A stretch of 64,000 bases of DNA from Trichoplusia ni (GCF_003590095.1 NC_039490.1:9751834-9815833), one strand, 5' to 3'. Counted from the stretch's first letter, positions 27,990 to 39,249 are shown. Numbers and translations are program-made. The notes: generated by a model not told the origin, from the letters alone.

Positions 27990-28440
27990 CTTTATAAAGA
28001 TAAAGATAAAGATATATTTATTTGTGCAAACATGTGTAACATAACATATAAATGTAATTGTGGATGGAATGAAATAGGAAATAACAAAGATATCCCTTAA
28101 GTCCAAACATGTTTTGCCATAAATTAGAATACAAAAAATAACAATATAACTTTCTAGAAAAAAACACTTACAAAGAAAAAAACAATTTCACTCAACTACT
28201 TGACATATTTTAGAATATAAATCTATATCTACTTTACTGGTGTATTACATTAAAAAATCTTTAACACTATAATAACATTTTACAATCAGGAACTTTTTAA
28301 GTTCCTTTTTAAAAAGCTTGGTTTGTTGGATTTCTTTAATAAATTCTGGAATTTTGTTATATATTGCAGGTGCCATACATATCACACTTTAGAAACGATT
28401 TTATGGAATCGAGCATCTAGAGTAAATATTTTAACACTTT
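27990..28440 (-). mobile_element. 3' end of a 5'-truncated Jockey-like non-LTR retrotransposon
   Basis: Read on the minus strand, about 28370-28280 encodes IPEFIKEIQQ followed by KLFKKELKKFL, the typical end of Jockey-group ORF2 proteins, then an AT-rich 3' UTR down to about 27990. A sister copy lies at 52912-53325. Only the last tens of codons remain. Confidence 0.62.
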
Positions 28441-29192
28441 ACAATTACCTGAAAAAGTCCTACTTGAAATAAAAACTCTTTTTGTAAAAGTGCAGCAATA
28501 TCTTAAAGGGATAACGATCTTTTTTTGGTATATCTTGCCCTACATATAATTTAGTGAACAATAAATAATGGATACGCATTTTGTATTTTGTACCGCAAAT
28601 ATAATCTGTTCAAATTACAGTAAATGGAACTTACGCCGCTATGCTGATTTTGAAGAACTTTTTGTTTTGTTTTGACAACCCAGATAGAAAGGCATTTAAT
28701 GTAAATAAGGCTATTTGTTACTGCTTCCTCTCTCCTAAGATTTTGCTGTGCCCGACAGGGTCCATAATGGTTCTGTATTATTAGATTGTAAGACCTTAAT
28801 GTACATTATGGAACGCAATAAATAATTGAGTATTGAGTACGCGTGGCGTCACGATTGTGTATAAATACGAAATCGTTGCGTCACAAGCCCCTTCCTAAAC
28901 TTTATAGAATTTTTGCCAACTTTTATTGTAAAAAGTATGGCAAAATACATGTCTAATATTTTAAACTACCTGATGAACTAAAAAGGTGTATTACTTCTTG
29001 TACCCAGTCGTCATCCCTATTTGATGCTCCAAAATGAATTTATATAACCTACATCACGAAAACAAAGATTGTACGGAACTCTCGATGTACGATTCGGTCT
29101 TGCTCAATTTGAAGTTCATTGCCTATTTGTAACCTCAAAATTGACCTTGCTCATTATTCTTATGAGAGTCGATAATGACCTTAATCTATACT
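28441..29192. other. Gene-free stretch with one short dispersed repeat
   Basis: About 28630-28700 (cgctatgctgattttgaaga, then acccagatagaaaggcattt) is repeated at 29815-29885. Nothing else recognised. Confidence 0.45.
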
Positions 29193-29419
29193 TCTATACT
29201 AATATATAAAGCTGAAGAGTTTGTTTGTTTGTTTGTTTGAACGCGCTAATCTCGGGAACCACTGGTTCGATTTGAAAAATTCTTTTTGTGTTGAATAGAC
29301 CATTTATCGAGGAAGGCTATAGGCTATATAACATCACGCTGCGACTAATAGGAGCGAAGATACAATGGAAAATGGGGAAAATTCTAACCACGTGGACGAA
29401 GTCGCGGGCAACAGCTAGT
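29193..29419 (+). mobile_element. Helitron-like non-autonomous element
   Basis: Begins TCTATACTAATATATAAAGC and ends GGGCAACAGCTAGT. A TC start and a CTRRT end fit Helitrons, though I see no convincing hairpin before the 3' end and the flanks are not consistently A and T. At least five further copies share both termini: 50797-51047, 53547-53785, 58175-58431, 60486-61302 and 62616-62869. Confidence 0.62.
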
Positions 29420-29517
29420 TTCATATATTTGTTTGATAGTCCACGCGAAACTAATTTACATAATAACTAGGCAGCTAATGTATTATTTGTGAAAAAAATC
29501 ACTAAAGCATGATTGAT

Positions 29518-29771
29518 CTTTTGACGACCTCCGTGGTCGAGTGGCGTACGCACCGGTTTCAAGGTGTCGCTAGCTCTGAGGTCCCGGGTTCGACCCCCGG
29601 TCGGGTCAATGTAAAAATTAACATTTCTACATTGTCTCGGGTCTGGGTGTTTGTTGTACCTTCGTTGTATCTGAATTCCATAACACAAGTGCTTTAGCAA
29701 CTTACTTTGGGTTCAGAACAATGTATGTGCTGTTGTCCGCATTTTATTTATTTATTTATTCATTTATCTTT
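29518..29771 (+). mobile_element. tRNA-derived SINE, family 3, with (ttta)n tail
   Basis: The tRNA-like head has A box tggtcgagtggc and B box gggttcgacccc within a good T-arm (ccggg/cccgg). The acceptor stem has mismatches at pairs 6 and 7 and the anticodon loop does not close normally. It continues into the body (gtctcgggtctgggtgtttg) and ends in atttattt repeats. A nearly identical copy lies inverted at 39003-39246. Confidence 0.75.
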
Positions 29772-29999
29772 ACTATTATTTCGTGGTTGAGAACGCATGA
29801 TTCGATCTCTACAAAACCGCTATGCTGATTTTGATGAAGTTTTTATTTTGTTTTGTTTTTACAACCCAGATAGAAAGGCATTTAAGAAGATATGTTGCGA
29901 CGACCCTTAAAAATGGTATAAGCGCAGAAGAATGTTGATCTGATGATGATTTCAATTCTTGTGTCACGGGGGGGGGAGGGGGGGATCCACAAAACCCAC

Positions 30000-30130
30000 T
30001 CACTTTTCTCGTCTGTTTTTTTGTCGCTCCGATTGGATTTTTGTAACCCTAATTTTGAACCGTTCCCGATAAGTTATCAGGCTGAAATTTTCAGGGTAGG
30101 TTCAAACCCGACGACAATGCAATTTACAAC
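30000..30130 (-). repeat. Dispersed repeat fragment
   Basis: The blocks ttgtcgctccg, ttttgtaaccc and ccgataagttatcaggctga are the reverse complement of blocks at about 38590-38740. Family not identified. A 'ggggggg' run at about 29970 precedes it. Confidence 0.5.
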
Positions 30131-30387
30131 TATACAAACAGCTGAACCGATTTCGATAAATTTTGAATGGAGTGACATTAAAAAACGTGGGTTCTTAGAT
30201 TTTTTATATCTATAATTCTTATTTAAAATGTACTTAATGACGTCTATACATACTTTATTTTGCTTCACGCGAAATCCCTTGTGGGATGAGCAGTATTCAC
30301 GAAGATCTATCAGCTCCCCGTGTGTATTGAGCCTGCCTCCTGAAATTAAAAACAAATACTGATGATAACACGTGTATTACAAATTGT

Positions 30388-30530
30388 TGGTCTAGTCATC
30401 TAGTGGTGAATGACCGTGGTCAGTGGTCGTGGGTACGATTCCCATGTAGGACGAATGTTTGTGAGATGACTACAAACATTTATTATGTCTGAGTGTAATT
30501 AATGTATATTCTAATATCTAATTATCAGTT
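30388..30530 (+). mobile_element. tRNA-derived SINE, family 2
   Basis: ggtctagtcatctagtggtg, then a B-box-like gggtacgattcccatg, a ggacgaatgtttgtgagatg body and tgtctgagtgtaattaatgt. Same family as 56034-56255. Confidence 0.65.
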
Positions 30531-31005
30531 GTCGAGTTGATACAAGCGTCCTCTTAATACGAACTTAGTTAATGACTAGATGGCGCTACCGTTGTGTGGA
30601 AGGTTTAAAATTGATATTCAATATGACTGACAATTCCAAAATAGGTAAAAATTAAGATTAATGAAGGATTAAACGAAAAACCATAAAAAATAATGTCAAT
30701 TTAAAATGTTTTGATAAATTCAAAGTAGACGTATGCCGTCATACGTTAAAAGCAATTCTTAGAATAATTAATAATCTGATAATAATTCACAGTATATAGT
30801 CCTTAAGTAATTTTAATGTTTGATAAAATTTGCGATAGCTGTGATTTTTTTAACTAATGATAACAATACCCTTTGCTATTGAACTTGAGTGTTATTGTTC
30901 TGAATTCTTTGTGTTTCGGATTAAAAAATTTCCAGTCTATTTCTCCCACTGCTGGGCAACTGGCCTCTTTTCAGATAGATTAAGTTCGGATATTGATCGT
31001 CACAC
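30531..31005. other. Gene-free stretch
   Basis: AT-rich. About 30945-30975 (cccactgctgggcaactggc) reads, on the minus strand, like the conserved 3' coding end of an RTE-type LINE. Nothing else seen. Confidence 0.4.
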
Positions 31006-31207
31006 TAGAATGGTTGAGGTCACCACGCCAAGCACGTCGTATCACGGGTTCTATCCCAGGATAAGCATTTGTGTGATCGATGGTTAGTGGTCCTGAGTCC
31101 TGACTGCTAACGTGGAAGTCGTGAGTTCGACTCCCAACTGAATATTTGTGTGATAAGCATGATCATTTCTATTCTTTCTGGGTGTACTTTATCTATATTA
31201 TAGATGT
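31006..31207 (+). mobile_element. Two SINE heads joined: family-1 fragment followed by family-2 copy
   Basis: 31006-31077 has ggttgaggtcaccacgcc and aggataagcatttgtgtgat (family 1). It breaks directly into a family-2 copy (atggttagtggtcctgagtc, gtgagttcgactcccaactg, tctgggtgtactttatctat). It looks like one SINE inserted into another and truncating it. Confidence 0.6.
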
Positions 31208-31415
31208 ATTTAGGCGAACGCCTTCTCAAATTCTTCCACGATTCTCTGTCCTGGGCCTCATGGAACCAGCCCACGTGGTGAGCATTTAGATCGTCTCGCC
31301 ACCGTTTCCTAAGCCGCCCACGGGGACGCCCCGCGCCGTCCATCCGCTGTCTCCCATAGCGTGGTGACTTTTGCCCAGCGGCCAATGTCCATTGGCTGAC
31401 GTGACCCGCCCAATC
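31205..31415 (-). pseudogene. RTE-type LINE ORF2 C-terminal fragment
   Basis: The minus-strand frame from 31385 reads GRPRGRLRKRWRDDL and, after a short gap, AQDRESWKNLRR, the conserved tail of RTE ORF2 proteins. Only about 50 codons survive; the 5' part is absent. Confidence 0.65.
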
Positions 31416-31799
31416 CCATTAAAGCCTGGTAGCCTTTTTTACGACGTCTTTATTCTCAGTTTTTGAGCGCTGGTTATGTTTAAAAAGCACAGCTGATAGA
31501 CGGACCGACAGACAAACCCTCAGGACTCTACCGTATTAAGCCTTTGGATAAAAAACATGAAAATAAATTCAGTCATTCAAAAGTTATGGTATAACAAAGA
31601 AACTCAGATACCTACAAGAACTCTGTTTAAAACATCGTATAAAACTTAGAAATACCCATGATAAGATCTGCATTAATTAATGTTTTAATGTTTCATATCA
31701 CAGATATATTATTAACTTTTCAATTATAATACCTGCTATTTTAACATGGGAATCTACTTATTTACTTATTATAATATCTACTGTAGGCGTAGCATTTGG

Positions 31800-31985
31800 C
31801 TAAGCTACTAACTGAAACGTTGATCGATCACAGGTGAAGCCAACACTTGATTCGGTCAGTGCGTGGATGGGTGACTTTCCTCCGTGTTTCGGAAGGCACG
31901 TTAAATTGTGGCTCCCGGCTGTTGTTGATACATTTTTGACAGTCTTTACGGGTAGTTAGAAGCTAGAATGTCTTACACCCGTAAA
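31800..31985 (+). repeat. SINE-like (gat)n-tail repeat, 3' truncated
   Basis: gatcgatcacaggtgaagcc, cctccgtgtttcggaaggca and gttagaagctagaatgtctt follow the same order as at 23560-23885. The 3' third is missing. Confidence 0.6.
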
Positions 31986-32014
31986 GGTAACGTGTTTTAG
32001 GAGGCGAAAAAAAT

Positions 32015-32196
32015 TGTATGCACCGATAGCCCTTTGGTTGAGGTCATCACGCCAAACCCACTTTGCGCACGTGTCGCCAGTTCGATTCCAGCGTAGGACA
32101 AACATTTATTGTGTGATCCACGAATGTTTGTTCTGAGTGTGGGTGTTTTTGTCCATATGAATTGTATGTTTGTAAAAACCCCCGCGACACAAGGAT
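32015..32196 (+). mobile_element. tRNA-derived SINE, family 1
   Basis: gcaccgatagccctttggtt, catcacgcc, ccagttcgattccagcgtag, then tccacgaatgtttgttctga and cccccgcgacacaaggattg. Complete from head to end but diverged in the A box. Confidence 0.68.
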
Positions 32197-32687
32197 TGCT
32201 CGTTATGTAATACTTTCTGAAAATGTCGTGTATTTCATCATATTCATAATAATTTAGTAGATAACCTGATGAGTCATTATGATAATTAAATGTTGTATCC
32301 GTCATGTGGCTCCGTAATATAATGACAATACGATTATTTTTCGAAAGGTAAACGACGACCCCTATAGCAGAACATTTTTAAGGGGTAAGTACCGAAGGGG
32401 TGAAAATGAAATCCCATGACTAAGACTCGGTCCGTCAGTCTCTAGGCCGCATCTCTTGAACCGTTTGTTGTGAGAAAGTTGAAATTTTCACGAATTGTGT
32501 TGACACGGTCGTTATAAAATCATGATCAGGGTGAAAATTGATAATCTTTAAATCTCATGCTCTCTCTCTCATTTAAAGGCTGAAACTAGAGACAAATATA
32601 CATTTACTTTGTAATATATTCTGTTAATAATCTCATAATAAGATTCTATGTTTTTAATGTTATTTCTAGAGCGTTAATTATCCAATA
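32197..32687. other. Gene-free stretch
   Basis: Nothing recognised apart from AT-rich sequence and a ctctctctc run near 32560. Confidence 0.4.
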
Positions 32688-32786
32688 CAAGCATTTGTTT
32701 GATACATAAATGCTTGTTCTAAGTCTGGGTATCTGTATACACGTGACTTAAATGTTTGTGAAACTCCCGCGACACAAGGATTAAAT
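32688..32786 (+). mobile_element. SINE family 1, 5'-truncated
   Basis: Only the body and end remain (caagcatttgtttgatacat, aatgcttgttctaagtctgg, ctcccgcgacacaaggatta). Confidence 0.6.
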
Positions 32787-33119
32787 TTTAAACTACGGAA
32801 GTCACTTATTAAAAAAACCTTACAATAGAATAGTATTTCCTAGAAAATAGTAATTAATTACAATAATTAACTTCTAATTCTTAGATAAAAACTTTACCTA
32901 GGGTGTTACAAACGTCAAGTTTCAATTATAAATTAGTAAAAACATTTCATTTCCTGTCATATCTATTTTGATTAGATTCAATAATTGGAAATTAGAATTA
33001 AGTCAACAAATGTTATCTTAGTGAATCACCATCTTTAAATCTATGTGTTCTCTATGTATAGATTTTAAGATGGCAGATAAACGGATAAGAGGTATGTTGG
33101 AAAGAAGGCAATTGACCTG
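32787..33119. other. Gene-free AT-rich stretch
   Basis: No recognisable gene or repeat. Confidence 0.4.
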
Positions 33120-33166
33120 AAGTGGGACTTTCAAACAGGCCTAAGGCCTGTTTGAAAGTCCCACTT
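33120..33166. repeat. Perfect 47-nt palindrome (23-bp arms, 1-nt centre)
   Basis: Bases 33120-33142 (starting aagtgggactttc) are the exact reverse complement of 33144-33166, with one A between. No family relation seen. Confidence 0.85.
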
Positions 33167-33344
33167 TGGGCCTATTTGTTAGAGTCTCTTACTGCTAAAC
33201 GAAAGGTTGTGAATTCGATTGCTCTGGCAAGGACTTAAGCAATTTGAATATCAAAATTTAAGGTAGTAATATTTTACACGTCTCTCGCTTGCAGTGGAGA
33301 AATGGAAAACATATTTTTTTTATAATCCTAGGAGGCTTTCAAAA

Positions 33345-33480
33345 TCAAAAGTTTTTATTTTAAGTAGGCCGTTTTCCGGGCACTTTCAAAACGTTACAAT
33401 GATGACTCTAGTTGCGCGGTTCCGGTTGTCATTCTTATGGAGAAGAACCGGCACGAAACTCCATTGCTACTTCTGATTAA
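33345..33480 (+). repeat. Dispersed repeat, same family as intron copy at 21310
   Basis: ggcactttcaaaacgttaca, gatgactctagttgcgcggt and gaagaaccggcacgaaactc follow the same order as in intron 1-2 of the mucin gene. Confidence 0.62.
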
Positions 33481-34000
33481 TTTCAATGCGGTATCCCAGA
33501 CACAAAACAGTTAACGGTTTCTCTGGGACACACGTTGGTTATCATTGTTGATCCTGGTTTATAGCATTGGTAATAACATTTCAGTGCAACAATTTAAAGC
33601 GTTTTCTGATGTGTTTCTTTGTGAAACAAGTGAATATGAAATTCTTTGGAATATGACCAATAATGTGGTCTTAATCGACTCATTATTAATATACAGATCT
33701 ATGATAACCGATGACAGACATATAGCTATAATCTGCAAAGGTTGAAACCGGACACAGATATTTTAAGCCATAAGATTTTTCGCCAACAACGGTTGCTGAA
33801 AACGGTGAAGGAAGACATTGTGAGGAAAACAGAACATTAAGAAGTGGTGCGCACGTCAGAGGCCTACGGGAGGTTTAAAAACTCTGATACTAGGTTGTAC
33901 ATCAACCACAAGAAAAGAAGAGTCCACAATACGATTTGTGATGCATTATTAAGGTTACAATTTATTGCCAAACAGTCGATGATCACAGTGGAGACAAAAT
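33481..34000. other. Gene-free stretch
   Basis: About 33790-33915 shares blocks with 24060-24190. Otherwise nothing recognised. Confidence 0.4.
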
Positions 34001-34165
34001 GTTAAGGGTGGACAACCCTTATCACAAGGGTTATGAAAAATAGATAGTGGCCGATTTTCAGACCTACTGAATACGCATATAAAATTTGGTGAAAATCGGT
34101 TAAGCCGTTTCGGAGGAGTACGGTAACTAACATCGTGACACGGGAATTTTATATATTAGAAGAAG
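34000..34165 (-). repeat. Dispersed repeat related to the right window edge
   Basis: Its reverse complement (aaattcccgtgtcacgatgt, ccgaaacgg, tgaaaatcgg) matches the blocks at 63870-64000. Family not identified. Confidence 0.55.
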
Positions 34166-34204
34166 ATAATACCCATGTTGGTAATTATATTTTTACCTGT
34201 TTGG

Positions 34205-34414
34205 GTTAAAACGTTCGGGACATGGGGACTAGGTGCAAGAGTTCTTTATAAAGAAGTCGCAAAGCGTTTGGTCGACTCTACACGTGATCAGAAGGCTGGT
34301 CTGTATTTTGCCCAAAGAATTAGCATTGCCATACAACGTGGCAATGCAGCCAGCCTTCTGGGCACGGTTCCCGACTTTGGCAGGGATGAAGATGTCTTTT
34401 TTGACGCTTTGTAA
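34205..34414 (+). pseudogene. Remnant of the second protein of a Harbinger-type transposon
   Basis: The frame ends QRISIAIQRGNAASLLGTVP, then DFGRDEDVFFDAL and a stop at 34414. The same ending (AIQRGNAASLLGTLP...DADEFFDALI stop) occurs inside the Harbinger element at 49252-49338. Harbinger elements normally carry a DNA-binding accessory protein beside the transposase, so this is probably its C-terminus (inference). No start or upstream domain is visible. Confidence 0.55.
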
Positions 34415-34956
34415 ATTATGTAATTTTTTTTTTAGTTTGCATCTACTTTTAAAAATGTAAACATTAAGTTTAGGGTGTAAATTAAGTTAAAGATGAAATT
34501 ATTAAGAATTTAAATAACATTGAATTTAACACTGAATGGTGAACAAGGCTATTATTGAAGGGTAAAAACCGATAAAATCTTTTATAAAGAAAAAATATTT
34601 GAATAATTGAAAATAATTGTTAAAAAAACACTTGATTTTGATCATCTAATCCAATTAAATTAAAACATTTGATTGTGAACGATAAAGGAAAATACGAAAA
34701 TTAATTTGTCACTATCTTTCAATTGATTTTTATCTTTTTATATTGATATTAATTCTGGGAAGAATTTGTTAATCTATGTTTTTTTTTTAAATAGTGATGT
34801 CCTGAAGTCTTTGTTTTAGTGATGTCGTTGACTTGTTGAGATTGTAGTGACGTTATTTGATAATTTCTAGACTTGTCTAGACTTGTTATAAGCTGTAATG
34901 TTATGTGAAGTTGCGATATTTTTGAATGACCTTCAAAAATATGTTTTTATCTGACT
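34415..34956. other. Gene-free AT-rich stretch
   Basis: No recognisable gene or repeat. Confidence 0.4.
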
Positions 34957-35092
34957 GCAATGATAGCCGAGTGGTTGAGGTCACCGTGCCAAATTTGTAA
35001 CGTGTCATGGGATCGATCCCCGCGTAGGACAAGCATTTTTGTGATCTACGAACACTTATTCTGAGTCTGGGTGTCTTAGCCTTGCTAGTAAC
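34957..35092 (+). mobile_element. tRNA-derived SINE, family 1
   Basis: gatagccgagtggttgaggt, ggatcgatccccgcgtagga and attctgagtctgggtgtctt. The 3' end is lost. A further tRNA-like stretch at about 35095-35180 (gcaggttcaagtcctgtcca) follows and looks like the head of another repeat. Confidence 0.7.
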
Positions 35093-35180
35093 CTCAGTAG
35101 CTTAGTTTTTAAAGCGATTGGCACATATAGCTAGAACCGCAGAATCGCAGGTTCAAGTCCTGTCCAAGGACTTTTCACTT

Positions 35181-36114
35181 TAACTCTTTTTTTTCTTTTC
35201 TCACTATGCCAGGCAACTACCACTATATAGGACTGTTAAGCTTTCAAAAATAAAATAAAATTACTTTTAAAGTTGTAAATAAGACCTCCATATAACTTAG
35301 ACCCAGTAGAATTGGTTGTGGAGGTCAGATAGGCAGTCGCTTTTAAATCCTTATCAAGCTCTTATCATATCACTGGGTGGCCATTTTAATGCAATTTCAT
35401 AACTTATCAATAAAATGTTGCAATTAATTATTGTCCGTATTTAAGTAAGTTTTCAATTCCTTGGAATATTGACATCGCTTTAAATAATCTTTTAATAAGA
35501 ATTTCCTGTGTTTTATTGATACTAAGTATTTTACTCATTTTGGAACCAGTGTTTCGGGCGGTAAAAGAAGGATATAGGGACTCAATTTGTTTATAAATAT
35601 TTTTGATGTATCTCATGACAAACCAGTGTTCTGGTTGGACTTTCATGTTGGACAACTGGCGTGGCTGCCTAAAAACCTGCACGTTTTCGGGACAAAAACA
35701 ACCTTTTTTATGAATTATGTATTTTTTTTCTTCGAAATTGCGGAAATTTCATATCGACATTTCACATCCAAATGTAAAACTATCGACAAAAACTTTAACT
35801 TTTATAACCCAACACTAGTCCAATTTGCACGACACAAAAATCAATTAGAATACATTATTATACAAAAACGATATTAGGCGGCTTTTTTTTCAAATAATTT
35901 TACACAAAAACATATCTACATTATCACAATACATTATCGAAGTCATTTTAAAAACATTAATTGTAAATGCGAACATAGGAGCTGATAATATCTCTTATCA
36001 AAATTGATTTCTATCACAATTATATAAAAACATTGCAACGAATAATGTCAGTTATTATACTGTCAAATAGCTACGAAATACTATTGTTATAAATTTCGTG
36101 AAGCGTATTCATAG
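35181..36114. other. Gene-free AT-rich stretch
   Basis: Apart from a 25-base piece of the (gat)n-tail repeat near 35320 (gtggaggtcagataggcagt), nothing is recognised. Small ORFs at 35428-35877 show no protein-family features. Confidence 0.4.
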
Positions 36115-36470
36115 CTCGGAGGAGCTCGTGGCTAAGCTATAACTGAATAAGACCGATCACAGGTTAAGCTACGCTTGACGGGGTTAGTCCGTAGATATCT
36201 TTGTCATAACAAGTTTCCTTCGTGTTTCGGAAGGCACGTTACATTGTGGGTTCCGGCTGTTATTCATACATCTTTGACAGTCGTTACAGGTAGTCAGAAG
36301 CTAGAAAGTCTGGGAACCAGTCTAACTAAGGGACATGGTGTTGCCCAGGTAACTGGGTTGAGGAGGGCAGATAGGCAGTTGCTCCTTGTAAAACACTGGT
36401 TCTTAGCTGAATCCGGTTGGACTAGAAACCGACCCCAACATAGTTGGGGAAACGGCTATGACGATGACGA
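36115..36470 (+). repeat. SINE-like (gat)n-tail repeat, near full length
   Basis: gaggagctcgtggctaagct, ccgatcacaggttaagctac, ttcggaaggcacgttacatt and gaccccaacatagttgggg, in the same order as 23560-23885. Confidence 0.7.
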
Positions 36471-36499
36471 TTCGTATTCATAATTATTTATTTAAATGG

Positions 36500-36675
36500 T
36501 TTACTCACGCTTATTTATCGGGATCGCCCGACTAGTTCCGGACCCAACCGAAGTCCTTAATCATGAGCTGATGCGGCAGTTGGCGAGCTATTCGAACTTC
36601 AGTCAATCGCGAGTCAGTTGGGTCCAAAACTAGTCGGGCGATCTTGTAAATAAGTCTGAGTAAAACGTTATTCAT
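36500..36675. mobile_element. MITE-like inverted-repeat element, about 175 bp
   Basis: The left arm (ggtttactcacgcttattta, cgggatcgcccgactagttc) mirrors the right arm (aactagtcgggcgatcttgt, ctgagtaaaacg). Relative of the element at 18250-18389 with an expanded centre (ctcatgattaagg inverted). Confidence 0.65.
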
Positions 36676-36963
36676 GTAAAGTATGAATTCGCCCCACGAA
36701 AGTAACTAATAAATAACCATAGAGAATTTCTAAAAAAACTAGGCCGTCTTGATTATTTATTATTTAGAAATAAAATATAGCTGAATAATCCCAGATTGAC
36801 CGTTGACCTAAAAAAGGTAGCTTCTTCGGATTGCTTCTGAAGACGGAAGATCGGCTGTTGTGTCACAACTTCAAGAGGCTAGCGGTGGTAAGATAGGCTG
36901 ACTTGATTGAAAGAATCCAGTTCCAAAAAGTGGTTAAGTAAAGACATAATATCAGCTTGCAAA

Positions 36964-37101
36964 TTGCACGGATAGCCGAGTAGTTGAGGTCACCACACCA
37001 AACCTAATGAACGCGACATGTCGCGGGTTCGATCCCCGCGTAAGGCAAACATTTTTGTAATCCACGAATGCTTATCCTTAGTCTAGGTGTCTTTGGGCCA
37101 T
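36964..37101 (+). mobile_element. tRNA-derived SINE, family 1 (best-preserved head)
   Basis: gcacggatagccgagtagtt, caccacacc, B box cgggttcgatccccgcgtaa, then tgtaatccacgaatgcttat. The head keeps both internal promoter boxes well. Confidence 0.72.
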
Positions 37102-37503
37102 GGCATGGGACAACAGTTAGTTGTGCAAGCTAGCTCTAATATATAAGGAAAAACCCTTATAATGTGGTTCTGATTGTAATTTGATAAGATACATAATTTA
37201 TTCATTATTTTTATTCACAGAAATAGCTGTTTTCCTACTGCTTCCCAATCACTTAATTAAGACTAGAGGTGGTTTTGAAGCTATGGCTGTAGTAGGCCTA
37301 AGAAAAATTGCCATCCACCAAAGTATAAAACATTAATTAAACTATAGAAATTCACAAGTAAAATTTCTTAGGGTCGTAGTCGCTATGTATGTTTTGCAAG
37401 TAGTCGTATTTACAGAAGATTAGACTAAAACTAAAATTAAACCGGTTAAGTGCGAGTAATACTCGTGACACGAAGGGATCCATATAAATAAATCACAAAT
37501 AAA
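37102..37503. other. Gene-free stretch
   Basis: AT-rich; nothing recognised. Confidence 0.4.
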
Positions 37504-37715
37504 TGCACGACTGCACGGGTAACCGATTGGTTGAGGTCAACACGCCAAGTCCATTAACGCGAGATGTCGCGAATTCGATCCTGTGATTCAACTCTGCGTA
37601 GTGCAAGCGTTTCTGTGATCCACGAATGCTTGTCCTGAGTCTGGGATCTGGGTGACATTTTGAATGGCAATATAATTTCATGGGATTAGTAGTAGTAGTT
37701 ATGGGAAACCCCAGC
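37504..37715 (+). mobile_element. tRNA-derived SINE, family 1, with internal duplication
   Basis: gcacgggtaaccgattggtt head, gcgaattcgatcctg B box, then a second partial copy (gattcaactctgcgtagtgc) before tccacgaatgcttgtcctga. It ends gaaaccccagcaaagc. Confidence 0.65.
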
Positions 37716-38500
37716 AAAGCGCACCCCCTGCGAGTGAATTCCTTAACGATGGAACCTTAAAAAAATGGAATTTACCACTAAGCCATCATCAAGTGCTAAA
37801 AACGGTGTAGGAAAACATTCAAAAAAGTCCTGTTAACCTACTGTCATCTCTGACAGCCGGCACACTTCCTTTTTCGTTGTAATGATTTCCTGTAAGTATT
37901 CTTTGTCATCGCGGCAAGCGTAAATAAATCTGCTTAAATCTCAATCGTACTTTTCATTTTACCACGCAAATTTTCCATCATAACCTAGAATTTATTTTTT
38001 ACTTTTTGTCCAATTACAAAATCATTTATTTTCCCCAAGGCAGCTGCGCCAACAGCCGAATCACACATCATGATCGCTGATAAACATCTATTGCGTACTA
38101 CATTTCAAATTGACAATACATAACACCCTGTATACATGAGTCGTCAGTAAGTCTGGCCGTATCACCGCTTACGAAGATATGACTAAATAACACTCGAGTG
38201 TTATGCAGTGATTAGCTAAAGAGTACACTCATATACATATACCATTAATTTAAAACTAGCTTTTGCCTGCAGGCCCGACCGCTACGACATGAAATCAGAA
38301 TGAAAACTACGTGTTAATCCATGAAATCTATGTGTTTAGATTATAGACAATCTGTGTACCAATTTTCGTCGAAATGTGTTCTATGGTTTTTGGGTGTGAG
38401 AGTTGCAAACGTCCAGCCATACTTGCAAGCTTTCGCGTTTAATAATATTAGCAAGTACATACACAGTAAAAAATAGAAAACAACAGCATTTACAGATGTC
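37716..38500. other. Gene-free stretch
   Basis: About 38255-38320 (aaactagcttttgcctgcag) looks like a decayed minus-strand 3' end of a Helitron-like element. The remainder is not recognised. Confidence 0.4.
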
Positions 38501-38507
38501 ACATTCT

Positions 38508-38745
38508 GTATATTTAGTAACTTCATCAGGTACCTACACCGCTTCTATAATACTAATTAATAGATCTAAAAAATGTAAATAATCAAGTTTTATAGTTGCA
38601 CATTGCATTGCCATTGGGTTTGAAGCTACACTGAAAATTTCAGCCGGCTAGCTTATCGGGAAGTGCCTCAAAATTGAGTTGCAAAAATGTAACCGGAACG
38701 ACAAAGGTACAAATAAGAAAGTGAGTGTTTAAAAGCTTTAGCTTT
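38508..38745 (+). repeat. Dispersed repeat, longer allele of the copy at 51849-51985
   Basis: ctgtatatttagtaacttca, ggtacctacacc, agatctaaaaaatgtaa, then about 100 bases absent from the other copy, then atgtaaccgg, cgacaaaggtacaaataaga and gtgagtgtt. Confidence 0.65.
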
Positions 38746-38807
38746 ACAGATGTCAATATCAAATATATCTTGTAATAAAATGAAATGAATTATTCATCTT
38801 TAGGGTA

Positions 38808-38902
38808 GGGGTAGTGTTGTCCAGGTAACTGGGTTGAGAAGGTCAGATAAGCAGTGGCCTTATAAAACACTGATACTTCGCTGCATCCGGTTAGACTGGA
38901 AG
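38808..38902 (+). repeat. SINE-like (gat)n-tail repeat fragment
   Basis: taactgggttgagaaggtca and catccggttagactggaagc; middle part only. Confidence 0.55.
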
Positions 38903-39002
38903 CACAGTTGTGCACATCAAGAATAGTTGGATTGCACCCTAAACTGACTCGCGTTTTCATCTTTTTTCCACTATATTTATTAAATTTTATTAGTTAGTGT
39001 TA

Positions 39003-39246
39003 TATTAATAAATAAATAAATAAATAAATGCGGACAACATCACTTACATTGTTCTGAACCCAAAGTAAGTTGCTAAAGCACTTGTGTTATGGAATTCAGA
39101 TACAACGAAGGTACCACAAACACCCAGACCCGAGACAATGTAGAAATGTGAATTTTTACATCGACCCGACCGGGGATCGAACCCGGGACCTCAGAGCTAG
39201 CGGCACCTTGAAACCGGTGCGTACGCCACTCGACCACGGAGGAGCA
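39003..39246 (-). mobile_element. tRNA-derived SINE, family 3, with (ttta)n tail
   Basis: The reverse complement begins at about 39246 with ctccgtggtcgagtggcgta, has B box gggttcgatccccgg, and ends in (ttta)n repeats at 39003-39031. Nearly identical to 29518-29771 but on the opposite strand. Confidence 0.75.
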
Positions 39247-39249
39247 GGA

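Noticed and set aside
29518..29605. tRNA gene
   Set aside because: T-arm and B box are good, but acceptor pairs 6-7 fail, the anticodon loop does not close, and the sequence continues into a repeat body with (ttta)n tail found elsewhere. It is a SINE head.
35428..35877. Small ORFs on both strands
   Set aside because: No family features, no splice or promoter context, strongly AT-biased composition.
36964..37040. tRNA gene
   Set aside because: Promoter boxes resemble a tRNA, but the 3' half continues into the family-1 SINE body shared by about ten copies.
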